64,000 nucleotides of DNA, from the NCBI RefSeq assembly GCF_001316005.1, contig NZ_BBBJ01000002.1:124001-188000 (forward strand), read 5' to 3'. Every line of letters begins with the position of its first letter. Position 1 is the first letter of the stretch. Made by a program: the position numbers and the translations under genes. This DNA is from Vulcanisaeta distributa JCM 11217 (lineage in GTDB: Archaea > Thermoproteota > Thermoprotei > Thermoproteales > Thermocladiaceae). Under the pieces are notes generated by a model, which was not told where the DNA came from, did not search any database, and was given only the letters and a program-made list of their open reading frames with translations. Shown piece after piece: positions 1 through 11,617 of the stretch.

Positions 1-1
1 G

Positions 2-1604
2 GAGCTTGGCGGTCTCTTCCCATTTAGTGGTTCTTTAGCTAGGTATAACCATTATAGTCATGGCACGATCAGTAATTACTTATTGGCTTGGGCATATACG
101 TTGGGTGCTGTTACCACCGTTAGTGTTGAGGCGGTGGCTATCGTCGAATATGCCAGTTACTATGTACCGCAGTTTTGGAATTCGTCCATTGGGGTATTAA
201 CACCACTTGGTTTAGTCGTAGCGGCATTGTTAGTTTTGGTCTTTCTTGCGATTCAATTAATTGGTGTCAATGTCTATGGTTGGTTCAATAGGTTCATAAC
301 CGCCTGGAAAATATTGATACCCGGCTTAACAATAATATTGCTAATCGCATTATACTTTCACCCGGATTATGTAATTGGTAAGTTACCAGGTGGTTTTGTA
401 CCGTATGGTTACTCGGCGGTCTTTGCTGGTATGATTACTACAGGCATTGTTTGGGCATATGAAGGGTTTAGGCAAGGTCTTGAATATGCCGGTGAAGGCA
501 AGAATCCGCAGAGGGATGTACCGTTAGGTACCATACTTGCATTGATATCTGCAATAATACTTTATATATTACTTGAGATTGCATTTATAGGTGCGATTAA
601 TTGGAAAGCAGCTGGTGTAGAGCCGGTAATTGGCAAGCGCTCGCATCAAGCAGTTGGCAAGCTCATCCATTCGCCAGTGAGGCTATGGCAACTGGAATAC
701 CGATATTAATGGGTCTCGCCATATTGCTTTTAATTGATGCTGTCGTTTCTCCCGCAGGCACATTAGCCGTTTATGTCGGAACCAGCGGTAGGAACATATA
801 CGGTATGTCCAGGGTTGGTTACATACCTGAGTTCTTCTCAAGAATACATAGGAGGTTTCAAACACCCTGGATAGCCTTATAATCGCCGCAGTAATAGGCA
901 TAGCGTTTATGGCGCCATTCCCAACGTGGTATGCGATAATGTCTTATTCGTCAGTGATGACCATTTATGGATACTTACAGGTCGGTGTAACTAATCATGC
1001 ACTTAGGAAATTAGCTCCTGATATAAAGAGGCCATTTAACCCACCTGCTTGGTACATCTTCTACCCACTTAGCTTCATTGTTGCGTCATTGCTTATTTAT
1101 TGGTCTGGCTGGTCCTACGTCAATGCAATAATAGCAGGCGTCATACTTGGGTTCCCACTATTAATTCTTGGTCCGTATAGGTCAGAGATTAAATTAACAC
1201 GTGCGGCATCGGTAATATTTGCAGTGGTTTACTGGGTGATTTCATCATTATTAATCGCTGGTTGGTACCTGAACTGGTTTACTGGTCTGGGCGTGATTGG
1301 TTCATTCGCTGTTTATTGGACGCTAATCTCCCTAGTTCAAATACTGAGTTTGCTCTATCTATGGTTTAGGTCGAGGCATCCTGATGTTAAGGCAGCCTTC
1401 TGGGTACCAATATATAATGTGTTGCTGGGTATAATATCATACGTAGGCTCGTTAGGTCCATTATCAACGCCGTTAATACCATATCCATGGGACTACGTAA
1501 CATTCGCAATACTAAGCCTAGTGGTCTACTTCATAGCCGTAAACCTAGCCTATGAAACAAAGGATCTAAAGCAGGTAAAGGAGAAGGGATTACCAATAGA
1601 ATAA
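2..1604 (+). CDS. APC-family amino acid permease, 5'-partial, two frameshifts
   Basis: This is a polytopic membrane transporter of the amino acid-polyamine-organocation superfamily; the substrate is unknown. The open frame already runs through the left edge of the window (reading from base 2, before the first ATG at 83), so the N-terminal helices are missing. Long hydrophobic segments alternate with short loops and it aligns throughout with the paralogue at 1976-3878: the GFVPYGYSAVF and GFRQGLEYAGE segments match GFIPYGWSAVF and GFRQGIDYSGE there. Frame is lost near 640 (one G missing before GNWQAL) and near 880 (one A missing before IIAAVIG); both breaks are single-base deletions and the protein continues perfectly afterwards. 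A T-rich stretch at about 1641-1657 could end transcription. Family call is secure, substrate is not. Confidence 0.8.
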
Positions 1605-1975
1605 ATAGGAATAAATATATGCGATAAAGATTAAACCGTGCTCTTTTATTTTTCTATTGATCAAATGATAATGATCATTTTTCTGTTTAATCAATAAATT
1701 TAGCACAAAATATAAACTCTAAATTTATTCTTAAGCATATTATTTAATTTTATAACCTTAATTTATTATTAAAATAAATTATTGTCTTTGTCAGTTATTG
1801 GACATTTTATGTACTAAGGAATACTCATGGTAAGTTTAAATCCAGCGCTTTTTCTCTTTTTCCTTATTTTCTATTTCTAATATTCGTTATCTATATATTA
1901 GTATGTAGGAAAAATAATAATGTTTATCATTAATTTTTACTATTCTATAAGGAGGAAATGCTTTAAAAGATCATT
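1605..1975. other. AT-rich intergenic region between two permease genes
   Basis: This gap of about 370 bases holds no convincing gene on either strand. It is far more AT-rich than its flanks. A T-rich run near 1641-1657 is a plausible archaeal terminator for the upstream permease. An AAGGAGG-like element near 1950 lies about 20 bases before the ATG at 1976, too far to act as a standard ribosome binding site for that start. Confidence 0.5.
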
Positions 1976-3878
1976 ATGAAAAGTAATTTCATGGCGAACC
2001 CACCTGAGGCAGGGCCTGAGGTTGGAGAAAGTAAAGCTGTTCAAAGCGATAAGCAGTTAAGGAGGGCCCTGAGTCAATGGGATATTGCGTTCCTGGTAAT
2101 TGGTGCAATGATTGGCAGTGGTTGGTTATTTGGGTCACTTGGTGCGGCATCTACGGCAGGCCCTGCTGCCATTCTTTCCTGGTTAATTGCCGGCTTTCTT
2201 ATGATTTTCATAGCCCTGGCCTATGCAGAGATTGGTGGCATGCTTCCTAAAAGTGGTGGTATTGTTAGGTATCCGCAGTATACCCATGGTGGCTTTGCCT
2301 CATTCATAATGGGTTGGGCTTACTTCCTAAGTGCTGTCACGGTCGCGCCGTCCGAGGCCATAGCTGCCGTGACCTATATGTCGAGTTATCTACCGCAGTT
2401 AATGTCTAATGGCTTATTAACGCCACTGGGCACCTTGGTGGCTGCTGTATTAGTGGTGTTCTTCTTCTTCCTTAATTGGTATGGCGTTCATGTTATGGGT
2501 AAGACGAATACTGGCGTTGGTTGGTGGAAACTAATAATACCATCACTAACCTTCATCTTGCTGATGGCGCTCGCAATGCATACCGTAAACTTCTCAGGCT
2601 TGCTGGCGGTTTCATACCGTATGGTTGGTCTGCGGTTTTCCTAGCAATACCAACCACAGGCATCGCCTATGCCTACCTCGGCTTTAGGCAGGGCATTGAT
2701 TATAGTGGTGAGGCTAAGAAGGCGACTGACGTGGTTTGGGGTACGATACTTGGCTATGCTATCGTGATGTTCATTTACGTAATGCTCCAGGTGGCGTTCG
2801 TGGGCGCAGTCAATTGGAGCGCTGCCAAGGTTAGTCCAGGTAATTGGCAGGCGTTATCCTCCTCGGTGTTAAGTAGTGGCCCATTCTATGAAATAATGGC
2901 TACCAGCGGCATAGCAATACTGGCTGGGTTTGCAATAATCCTATTAATAGATGCCATAGTCTCACCATCAGGCACAGGCTGGATATACATAGGCACAACC
3001 GCAAGGACAATATATGGCATGGCAGCGACGGTCACTTACCATCAGCATTCCTAAAGCTAAATAGGTATAAGATCCCACTATGGCCAACAATTGCCGCATT
3101 AATACTTGGACTATTGTTCTTACTGCCATTCCCAACCTGGTTTGCAATATCATCATTCATAACTACGACGACTGTGTTCACATACATAATTAGCGGTCCA
3201 TCGTTAATGACACTTAGAAGGACAGCGCCAAACGCTAATAGGCCAATTAAGTTACCCGCTGCTTCCGTGATCGGCGCAATAGCTACAATAGCCGCATTCC
3301 TAATTGTTTACTGGTCAACCTTTTACTACCTATGGTTCGCAATAGCCTTGATACTCGCCGGCTTACCATTATTCTACATGTACACGATGGTTAATAGATA
3401 CGGTGCGAGCAGGGTTGCCGGCATAGTCTCTGGTGTGGTATATTGGATTGTGCTTATTGTGGCCACGTATTACCTAATATACCTACCATTCGCTGCACCA
3501 ACTGGTTGGCCTGCCTCATCCCCCCCGGTCACAATGCTTAAGTTGCAGCCTACGCACATAATTGATTTTGTAACTTACGTAGTTGTGATGGCAACAGCGA
3601 CTGTTGGGTTTACGCTGTACGTCGCCTCCACGGCTAAGGATCGTGAAACAGCCATGAAGCATGTGAGGGCTGGTTGGTGGGTTGTGGCTACGATATTCGC
3701 GGCATTCGTATTATCATTCCTGGGCTCCTTCAGCGTCTTCCAGACGCCTATAATACCATTCCCATGGGATACCATAATAGCCGCACTTGTAGCCCTTGGG
3801 CTATACCTCTACGGTTCCTACAGCGGTATATTAACCGAGGACCTAGTCGTTGCGTTAAGGGAGCTTGGCGGTGTCTAG
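1976..3878 (+). CDS. APC-family amino acid permease, two frameshifts
   Basis: This is an APC-superfamily permease, full length (about 630 residues when joined), with roughly 14 predicted membrane helices. A polar N-terminus of about 45 residues is followed by WDIAFLVIGAMIGSGWLFG, the first helix with the small-residue substrate-site signature of the family. It is a tandem paralogue of the gene at 2-1604. Frame is lost near 2600 (resumes as GGFIPYGWSAVF) and near 3025 (resumes as DGHLPSAFLKLNR); each fits a one-base loss. C7 at 3520 adds one proline. ATG at 1976 gives the expected N-terminus. Amino acid or amine uptake is inferred from family only; no neighbouring metabolic gene fixes the substrate. 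Confidence 0.82.
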
Positions 3879-3962
3879 CGTTTTAATTAATTAAATATCT
3901 CTTTTAATTAGTCAAATTTTTGACTTAAAAACAAATAAACCCGGCACTTTTCTGTCATATTC

Positions 3963-5419
3963 GTGCTCGGTAAATACCCCCCCGCATTCCCACCCACAGA
4001 TAGTGAGTTTGAGGATCCACCAAAGCTGGATAAGTACGATGTCGTTGTTATAGGTGGTGGAGGAGGTGGTTATCACGGAGCCTTCGAGTTAAGTAAGGGC
4101 GGTCTTAAGGTTTTGATGGTTGATGATAAGGGAAACCTCGGTGGTAATTGCCTATACGAGGGTTGTATACCGTCTAAGGCTGTTTACATGACGATCTACC
4201 TAATGGAGAAGATAAGGGGTATACTAAACAGCGTTGGTAATAAGGACATAAATGCAGTTAGGGTTCTTTGGGAGAACGCGATTGATCATAAGGATAATAT
4301 ACAATACATTAGATACCTACAGCACATTAGGGAGATTAAGGAGCACGAGAATGTGGATTTCGTTAAAGGTATTGCCGAGATCATTGATGAGCATAGGGTT
4401 AGGGTTAGGGCTGTAGATGGTTCCTGGACTAAGGATGTTGAAGCAAAACAACTGCTAATAGCGACTGGGTCAGTGCCAATTAGAATACCCGTACCAGGCG
4501 CTGACCTCGCCATTGGTAGTCAGGAATTATTTGGTTATAAGACGAGTTATAGGAAGATACCGAACGATGTTGTGATTATAGGCGGTGGTTACATAGGTGT
4601 TGAGGTCGCCTCAGTACTTGGTTCCATGGGTATCAAGGCAACAATAGTCGAGATGTTACCTAGGATACTGGCTGGTTGGGATAACGAGATTGTTTCCAAG
4701 ATTGAGGAGAAGCTAAGGTCTAAGGGTGTTGAGGTTCTCACGAACTCGAAGTCGTTGGTATTAGGAGCGAGGGTGGCAGAAGATCGTTGAGTTTGAGAGA
4801 CCAGATGGCAGTAAGGGTTATGTGGCCGGTTCTGAGGTTATAATGGCAGTCGGTAGGAAGCCCTATGTGGAGGGGGCTTGATAGGTTAGGCATTATTGAG
4901 AAGGGGCATGTCGAGGTCGAGTCATCGATGAGGACTAAGGCGCCAAACATCTATGCGGCCGGTGATGTAATTGGCAAGTACATGCTCTATCACGCAGCTG
5001 TTAAGGAGTCCGTGGTTGCGGCATGGAATATACTACACGGCATGCCCATTTACGAGATTAACTTCAACTCAATACCAATGACTATATTCACGGAACCAGA
5101 GGCGGCCATGGTTGGCTTAAATGAGGATGCTGCTAAGGCTAGGGGCATTAATTACGTAACCGTGTCATACCCACTCGAAGATGATGCCTACGCCCAAATA
5201 ATGGGTGTTAGGGAGGGCTGGGTTAAGTTAATTATTGAGAGGGAGAGCCAGAGGGTTATTGGTGGTGTCGTTTATGGCGAGGCTGCTTCGCTAATTATTA
5301 ATGAGATAGCATTAGCGGTAGCCGTAAACGCCAGAGTTAAGGACATAGCGCTACTTGCGCATCAGCATCCGACGATATTCGAGTCCATTGACAGGGCTGC
5401 CATTAGGTTCTCACTGTGA
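3963..5419 (+). CDS. Dihydrolipoamide dehydrogenase-like flavoprotein, frameshifted
   Basis: This is a pyridine nucleotide-disulfide oxidoreductase of the dihydrolipoamide dehydrogenase/glutathione reductase group, about 480 residues. An FAD-binding glycine motif (VVVIGGGGGGY) lies near residue 30. The redox-active pair follows in GGNCLYEGCIPSKA (C-x4-C). A second Rossmann motif VIIGGGYIGVEVAS binds NAD(P)H, and the C-terminal dimerisation domain carries HQHPT with the catalytic His. Start is GTG at 3963. Three frames are needed: a shift near 4775 leads into IVEFERPDG, and a second near 4870, where GGGGG stands for an expected GGGG, leads into LDRLGIIEKG. C7 at 3977 adds a proline. No E1 or E2 gene is next to it, so the physiological disulfide substrate is unknown. 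Confidence 0.85.
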
Positions 5420-5525
5420 TTATATATTCATAACTATTTATAATTATTTAAAAGAATAATTACATATTCACTTAATTTAGAAACCAACTAAGGAAAAATA
5501 AATCCATTGGTGTGGTGGGAAGCGT

Positions 5526-5855
5526 ATGAGTAGGAAGGTATGGAAGTGTTATAGGTGTGGTGAGGAGATTGTTGAGGGTATGAAGTTTACGTTCACTAGG
5601 CAAGGCCCAATTCATTGGGAGTGCTTTAGGGCTGAGGTTAGGGACAGGTTCGGTGGGAGTGTCCCTGAGGATGTAAATGTTATGCTTGAGCTGCTGGATT
5701 ATCTGGCGGATGGTATTGTTAAGATTAAGGAGCTTGAGACCAGGGCTTCCTCTGACGAGTTAAGACAAACGCTCGTGGCTAGGAGGAAGATTATTGAGGG
5801 TGAGATGGCTAAGCTTATGAGTGAGTTAAATAGGATACTTTATGGCAGTGCTTAA
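5526..5855 (+). CDS. DUF2175-like zinc-binding protein
   Basis: A 109-residue protein of a small archaeal family I recognise as DUF2175. The N-terminus holds a probable zinc knuckle, CYRCGEEI followed by HWECF (C-x2-C, then H-x2-C). The rest is an acidic and basic helical region of heptad character that should form a coiled coil. ATG at 5526 is the natural start. It lies between two unrelated genes on the same strand with its own upstream AT-rich gap, so it may be transcribed alone. A role in nucleic-acid or protein binding is only a guess from the zinc motif. The reading frame is intact and has no G7 run. Confidence 0.7.
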   Translation: MSRKVWKCYRCGEEIVEGMKFTFTRQGPIHWECFRAEVRDRFGGSVPEDVNVMLELLDYLADGIVKIKELETRASSDELRQTLVARRKIIEGEMAKLMSELNRILYGSA

Positions 5856-5909
5856 TCATATCTTAATTTATGAGGAACGTTTAAATTCTAGTATTTAACG
5901 TATTAAATC

Positions 5910-7048
5910 GTGAGTGAGAGTTACTTTGATAGGATTAGGAATGTGTATGTAAAGTTGAATAACATGTTCTTTAAGTACGAGAATGAGGTCCTCGGTGCGT
6001 TAATGGCTACCTATCCAGGGAAAACTACTTATTGGTTGGTCCACCAGGTACCGCAAAGACAACATTGGTATACGCACTGTCTAAGTTATTAAATGCCAAG
6101 TGGTTTTATAGGCAGTTAACGAAGTTCACAGACCTTGAGGAGATCCTAGGCCCAATAAACATTGCCAAGCTACTTGATGGTAAGGTGGAGAGGATATACG
6201 CAAACTCGATTGTTGAAAGCGAATTCGCACTGCTTGATGAGATATTCAATGCCTCAAGTGCGATACTGAATACTCTATTGTCCATATTGAATGAGAGGGT
6301 TGTCTATGATGGTGAGAAGGTGGTCCCAGTGAAGACCTGGACGGTCTTTGGTGCAAGTAATAGAATACCTGATGAGGAGGAACTGCAGGCACTATATGAT
6401 AGATTCCCACTGAGGGTGTTCACCGAGTGGGTTAGTCCTGACGATACCGAGCCATTAATAGTAAAGGGTTGGGAATTGAGGATGGACCTGGAGAGGATGG
6501 AGCCCCCCCTGGCCACGATGGATGATGTGCAGGCCGTTAATAAGATAATTACGCAATACGTATATGATCACATAAAGGACATTTCGAAAATAATAAGTCC
6601 AATAATAGCCAATTACGTGGAGCACATACCAATTAGTAACAGGACTAGGGTTAAGGTGCCCATGTACGTGGCCACGTACCTAATGCTACACGGTATAGAC
6701 ATAGGCCGAGTTGAACTGACACCAGCATTGTTAAGGGTGGGTACGATAAAGGTATTGAGGTATCTAGTTAATAATAAGGATCAACTTAATGAGTATAATT
6801 CCTTCGCAACAGTTCACATGCCTGAGGATCTATTAAGGCTTAGCGAGCTACTTAGTGAGGCTAAGGCTCTGATAAATAATGAGGTTTATGATGAGGCTAG
6901 GCAGAGGATAAGGGACGCCAAGGAATTATTAAATCAAATAAAGAGTAAGTGGGATGATGTAATGGCTAAACTATACGCCGATGAAATTGCGGAGCTTGAG
7001 GAGTTATTAAAGAGACTTGAGGATGCATTAACAGAGAATAAACGATAA
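5910..7048 (+). CDS. MoxR-type AAA+ ATPase, one frameshift
   Basis: This AAA+ ATPase of the MoxR/RavA group acts as a chaperone-like motor for assembly or insertion of cofactors in target proteins, usually with a von Willebrand A-domain partner. Walker A is VGPPGTAKTT. Walker B is FALLDEIF, followed by an arm with NTLLSILNER, a sensor-1 ASNRIPDEEEL, and an arginine-containing DRFPLR. The C-terminal 90 residues are helical and charged. Start is GTG at 5910. Frame shifts near 6000 because one A is missing in the leucine-asparagine codons; the other frame reads NGYLSRENYLLVGPPG continuously. No VWA-domain gene follows; the next gene is on the opposite strand and ends 8 bases away. Confidence 0.85.
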
Positions 7049-7055
7049 TGCTGAT

Positions 7056-7418
7056 TCACCTAGCTAATTTCAGTATATCGCGTACTATGGAAACCACGGC
7101 ATTCATAAGTTTAGGTGGCGCGTCATACAATCGCATATCAGTCAGTACATCACCCATAAGCTCATTTAACCCCCCCTCCACAAATACACCGGAAGTTCCT
7201 AACTCCCTCAATTCCTGATACAGCACCTTCAGGTATATGTACGAGACCACGAAAAACCTAATCCTAAAGTCATCATTCTCACCTGGCGGACAGTTAAACT
7301 CCCTGATAGGCTCCTCCCTACAAAATTCACTAATATCAATGCCAAGATCTCTTAAGTAATTAATCAATAGCTGTGGGTTTCTGACCATGGCCCAAAAGGC
7401 TTCACGGACATTAACCAT
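7056..7418 (-). CDS. Hypothetical protein, 120 residues
   Basis: I do not recognise this family. It is a soluble, mainly helical protein with two cysteines around residues 33 and 43 in FCREEPIREFNCPPG, which might be a metal or disulfide pair. ATG at 7418 is the start; a G7 run sits just upstream at about 7432. Another G7 codes for a Gly-Gly near residue 80. It is convergent with the MoxR gene (8-base gap) and lies 46 bases downstream of the glycosyltransferase on the same strand, so it may be co-transcribed with that gene. Confidence 0.55.
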   Translation of the reverse strand: MVNVREAFWAMVRNPQLLINYLRDLGIDISEFCREEPIREFNCPPGENDDFRIRFFVVSYIYLKVLYQELRELGTSGVFVEGGLNELMGDVLTDMRLYDAPPKLMNAVVSIVRDILKLAR

Positions 7419-7464
7419 GAAAAATCACCCAAGGGGGGGTTTCTCTCTCATTAACCTCGCGGCG

Positions 7465-8626
7465 TCAATCACCGTGAATACACGGCCCCCTCCAATTAAT
7501 TGATTTAGTGGACATTGTCTTAATAATTGCAAGCCAGGAGAAGTAGACGTTCAGTATTGACGTTAGAGCAAGGAGTATTAAGTACATCCTCGTTATATTA
7601 ACACCATAGAATTCATCAAGTGCCCTAATACTGCTTACCCTTACGTAATCCTTTACCACGCCAAGAATAAAGGGTAAAAGTCCAAGGGCGAGAAACCACG
7701 TATTAACGAGTGAGAGGGACACGGCAATGGGCAGCGTGATAACATACAATGTGTAAGACGCAGCATATAGTAAGAACCCTCTAAACCCATAAACCCTGAC
7801 ATACCACAATTGCCTAACAGACCAGGTAAAGGCCTCCCTAATGTCTATATCCTCAAGCGTCAAAACCAGGGATTCGGGGACAAAGTCTATGGTCAAGCCC
7901 TCCCTATGCATAAAGTGCGTGATTACGTAGTCATCACTAAGGTAGTAAGGCAGGTAATCACGGATCCTCCATTTATCCAATATCCATTTCCAAATAGCCG
8001 TAGAGCCACCCCCAGGTAAACCTAGCCACTGGATTCTGCATTGCCGTGATACCAATCATGTTAAAACTAGCCCTTAATAATGAGCCAAGGCCAAGTCTCC
8101 TAAGTGGTACGTAGAATCTATAAGTTGTGGCTGCGCCCGAGCCATTAACTAATGAAGATACTAAGTTCCTAAGCCAATGCCTATGAACAAGGGCATCACT
8201 ATCTACGAAAACAACTACATCACTACCTGCGCGACTTAAGGCAAAGGCCAACGCCTCACCCTTACTACGCCCACCCCCCCTGTTAATTAATATCGAGGCA
8301 TCAACATTAAACTCCTTAATCAAATCCTTAATGATACCATACGCAGGGTCATCATCACTATCTAATACAAAGATATAGCTCCTACGGCCTGGATAATCCT
8401 GATCCAAAACACTAATGACGTTGCTCCTAAGATTCTGATCCAAACCTCTCATGGGCATTATCACGGTAACCCAGGGATAATTACCATTGTTGGTCAGCCT
8501 ATTGACCTTCTTCCTACTCCTCCAGTACCTAATTTCGAAGTAAAGGGATAGTAGTGAGGATAATGCCGAGGCAGTGATAATTAATGTGCCAATTATCATT
8601 AATATTAGTAATAATGGTATTATCAT
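7465..8626 (-). CDS. Membrane glycosyltransferase, GT2/GT21-like, frameshifted
   Basis: This is a membrane-anchored processive-type glycosyltransferase, about 385 residues. It starts with a signal-anchor helix, then a GT-A domain beginning PWVTVIMPMRG. The nucleotide-sugar site is VLDSDDDPA, the metal-binding motif is VFVDSDALV, and the acceptor-side Asp lies in YYLSDDYVITH, followed by QLWYVR in place of the classic Q-x2-RW. C-terminal helices form a second membrane domain. The arrangement resembles ceramide glucosyltransferase-like (GT21) enzymes. Frame is lost near 8015 where GGGGG replaces an expected GGGG; with four G the protein reads FTWGGSTAIWKW straight through. C7 at 8274 adds one glycine. 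A role in glycolipid or surface glycan synthesis is inferred. Confidence 0.75.
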
Positions 8627-8659
8627 TAATGAGGGATTACGATAACGATTTTTAAGCTA

Positions 8660-9547
8660 TTACTGCTTAGTCAATACCTTCAGAACGGCGGCAAAGTCCT
8701 CCTCGGAAAGGCCCATTTTCTCGGCCATCCTATAGAACTGGAGGGCCAATGACGCCATTGGTATTGGAACACCACGCATCGAGGCCTCCCTATTAACTAT
8801 GTCCAGGTCCTTACGCATGTGCTTAAGGGCGAACTGAACTGAGTAATCCCCCCCACTGAGCATCTTAGGAACCTTCAACTCGGAAGTTGGTGATCTCGCA
8901 CTCGATAACTTAGTCAATACATCTAAAATGATTGAATCACTCAAACCAAAGGCCTTACCTAATTGTACAACCTCGGCTAAGGCAACGACGTAGGAACCAA
9001 GCAAGGCATTGTTTATGAGCTTAGCGTAGAGTCCGAAGCCGTTCGGCCCAACGTGAATTATGGTCTTAGCGGTATACTGCAGGACATCCTTAGCCCTATT
9101 AAATGCCTCCTCAGAACCACCAACAAGCACAACTATCTCCTTTCTCTCAACAGCCACGGAAGTCCCAATCACTGGCGCATCAACCATCTCACCACCCCCC
9201 CTTGACTTAATGGTGTTTGCAAGCTCTATTGAAACGCTTGGTGATATTGTGGACATATCAATCACTAAAGAGCCAGGTCTTAAACCGCTCAATACGCCAT
9301 CGTTACCTGCAATAACGTTTTTAACAGCTTCATCATCACTAAGCATTGTGATTATCACGTCAGATGCCTTGGCAAGCTCGCTCGGTGTCTTAAAGGCCTC
9401 AACACCAAACTCCCTACTAAACCTTAGGGCCTTATCAAACGTCCTATTATAGACCCCCCCAATTAATAAGCCCGCCTCTCTTAGGTTCTTAGCGATTCTC
9501 CAACCCATTACGCCGAGACCTATGAGACCAACTCTAACGTTGGTCAT
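8660..9547 (-). CDS. 3-hydroxyisobutyrate dehydrogenase-family oxidoreductase
   Basis: This is an NAD(P)-dependent beta-hydroxyacid dehydrogenase (3-hydroxyisobutyrate, tartronate semialdehyde or glyoxylate/succinic semialdehyde reductase group). The Rossmann motif GLIGLGVMGWRIA is at the N-terminus, the substrate-binding MVDAPVIGTS near residue 120, and the catalytic lysine region KLINNALLGSYV near residue 170. ATG at 9547 places the glycine motif at the usual distance; the open frame extends to 9586 but the added residues have no family support. Three C7 runs (9454, 9194, 8848) each insert one glycine relative to family consensus, for example IGGVYNRT instead of IGVYNRT. The frame is otherwise intact. 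Exact substrate is not determinable. Confidence 0.82.
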   Translation of the reverse strand: MTNVRVGLIGLGVMGWRIAKNLREAGLLIGGVYNRTFDKALRFSREFGVEAFKTPSELAKASDVIITMLSDDEAVKNVIAGNDGVLSGLRPGSLVIDMSTISPSVSIELANTIKSRGGGEMVDAPVIGTSVAVERKEIVVLVGGSEEAFNRAKDVLQYTAKTIIHVGPNGFGLYAKLINNALLGSYVVALAEVVQLGKAFGLSDSIILDVLTKLSSARSPTSELKVPKMLSGGDYSVQFALKHMRKDLDIVNREASMRGVPIPMASLALQFYRMAEKMGLSEEDFAAVLKVLTKQ

Positions 9548-9653
9548 ACCACACCCAGCGTTACTCCCCCCCGGTTTAAATAACAATCTCGGGCTGTAAT
9601 TACCCGTGCATGGAGTAAGTGATTTATAGTTTCTAAGTCATAAGCATGACCTG

Positions 9654-11333
9654 ATGCAGTATAAATGGATTGTCCTTTCTAATACCACCATTGGTACATT
9701 ACTCGCATTCATGAATAACACGATAGTCATAATCTCACTACCAGCCATATTCAATGGAATTAGGATAAACCCACTAAGCCCAAGCGCCTTCCAGTACCTA
9801 CTATGGGTCTTAATGGGTTACAGCCTCGTCACAGCATCACTCCTAGTCACACTAGGCAGGCTAAGTGATATGTATGGTAGAGTGAGGCTCTATAACCTTG
9901 GCTTCCTAATATTCACAATATGCTCGGTACTACTATACCTTACACCAAACACCGGCTACTTAGGTGCGCTGGAGATCATAATCTTTAGGTTGGTCCAGGC
10001 CGTGGGCGGTGCGTTACTAATGGTTAATAGCGCTGCCTTATTAACGGATGCGTTCCCACCCAATGAAAGGGGCTTCGCATTAGGCACTAATCAGGTGGCT
10101 GGCTTGGCGGGTAGCTGGCTGGGTTAATAATCGGTGGTGTGTTAGCGACTTATGACTGGAGGTACGTATTCCTCGTATCGGTGCCTTTCGGGATCTTCGG
10201 TACCGTGTGGAGTTACCTAAGGCTTAAGGAGATCAGGAAACCAGTTAGGGAGGAGATTGATTGGCTAGGCAACCTAACATTCGTCATCGGATTAACATTA
10301 ATCCTACTTGCGCTGACCTACGGACTTGCACCCTACGGCTCATCACCACTGGGTTGGGACAGCCCATTGGTAATAGCTTCCTTCGCGCTGGGTTTCGCAT
10401 TCCTAGCCTTATTCCCATTCATTGAGGTAAGGGTTAAGGCGCCGATGTTTAGGCTCGAGCTATTCAGGATTAGGATGTTTACAGCAGCCACATTAGCTAC
10501 GACACTTAGATTCCTAGCTTATGGTAGCTTAATGATAATGCTAACCCTTTGGCTGCAAGCCATTTGGCTACCGCTTCATGGCATTCCCTACGCAGATACA
10601 CCGCTTTGGGCTGGAATATACCTAATACCACTAATGCTGGGCTTCCTACTAACTGGCCCGGTGAGTGGTTGGCTCTCGGATAGGTATGGGCCCAGGTTAT
10701 TGGCGACCCTCGGCATGGTCATAATGGGCATTGGATTCCTAATCCTAGCCTCAATGCCCTACAACTTCCAGTACTGGGTATTTGCCTTGGTCATCTTCAT
10801 GATCGGTGTTGGCAATGGCATGTTCTCATCACCAAACACAGCCTCAATAATGAACAGCGTACCGCCACAACACAGGGGGGGCGCCGCGAATGGCATGAGG
10901 ACTACACTTCAAAACACGGCGCAGGCGATAAGCTTTGCCCTGGCCTTCACAATAGTCATACTGGCCTTCACGAACTACCTACCACAGGCACTGGCTAATG
11001 CACTGTCTAGTGCGGGGGGCCACGGCATTAATACCGTACATAACCAGAATACCACCGACAGTCGCCCTATTCGCTGCGTTCCTGGGCTACGACCCAATAA
11101 GGACCATGCTCTCGATGATACCGCAAAACATAATAAATGACACACCACAGCAGGCAATAAACACAATAACTAGCTAACCTGGTTCCCAAACGCCATAGCC
11201 CCGGCATTTATGGACTCACTACACATCCTCTTCTACATAAGCTCAGCCTTAGCCTTCACAGCAGCAATAGCATCAGCATTGAGAGGGCAGGTATACATAT
11301 ACGAGGAGGAAATACAACATGCAAATAAGTAGA
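9654..11333 (+). CDS. MFS drug:H+ antiporter-type (DHA2) transporter, frameshifted
   Basis: A 14-helix major facilitator transporter of the DHA2 (EmrB/QacA) type, about 560 residues. Motif A is present as [13 protein letters not shown] and motif C-like residues follow in the fifth helix. The reading frame breaks three times: near 10125 (should read [16 protein letters not shown]), between 11010 and 11060 where a G6 run is present, and near 11180. The last segment runs in frame from the tryptophan codon at about 11187 to the TAG at 11333 ([14 protein letters not shown] onwards). G7 at 10875 gives HRGGAANG where HRGAANG is expected. It is likely an efflux pump for hydrophobic or toxic compounds, by family only. 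Confidence 0.8.
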
Positions 11334-11361
11334 ATCCACGCCTTTACATAAGGCAACGGAC

Positions 11362-11374
11362 AAAAAACTTAAAT
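11362..11374 (+). promoter_or_regulatory. BRE/TATA promoter of tRNA-Val
   Basis: A purine-rich AAAAAA is followed by CTTAAAT, ending about 22 bases before the first base of the tRNA, the standard distance for an archaeal BRE-TATA pair. The same CTTAAA core is seen upstream of the other tRNA genes here. Confidence 0.65.
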
Positions 11375-11395
11375 TCTTCATGAAGCCAATCACCC

Positions 11396-11473
11396 GGGCC
11401 CGTAGTCTAGCCTGGTTAGGATGTCCGCCTTACGAGCGGGAGGTCCCGGGTTCAAGTCCCGGCGGGCCCACCA
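11396..11473 (+). tRNA. tRNA-Val (UAC), CCA encoded
   Basis: A full cloverleaf is visible. The acceptor GGGCCCG pairs with CGGGCCC, the anticodon stem TCCGC/GCGGG encloses the loop CTTACGA (anticodon TAC), and the T stem CCGGG/CCCGG encloses TTCAAGT. Discriminator A is at 11470 and CCA is encoded at 11471-11473. No intron is needed to fold it. It stands alone between the DHA2 transporter and the GH36 gene with its own TATA box. Confidence 0.95.
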
Positions 11474-11617
11474 TGATTGATAAATCCTCATTCCCTACTT
11501 AATTGGAGCGAGTTTCATTGTTTCATTAAGGGTACACATGTTTTATGAGAATTACTGCGTAATGCAGCATCTAAGGGAACATTGCATTTAATAATTTAGG
11601 ACTGCCATGGATAGGAT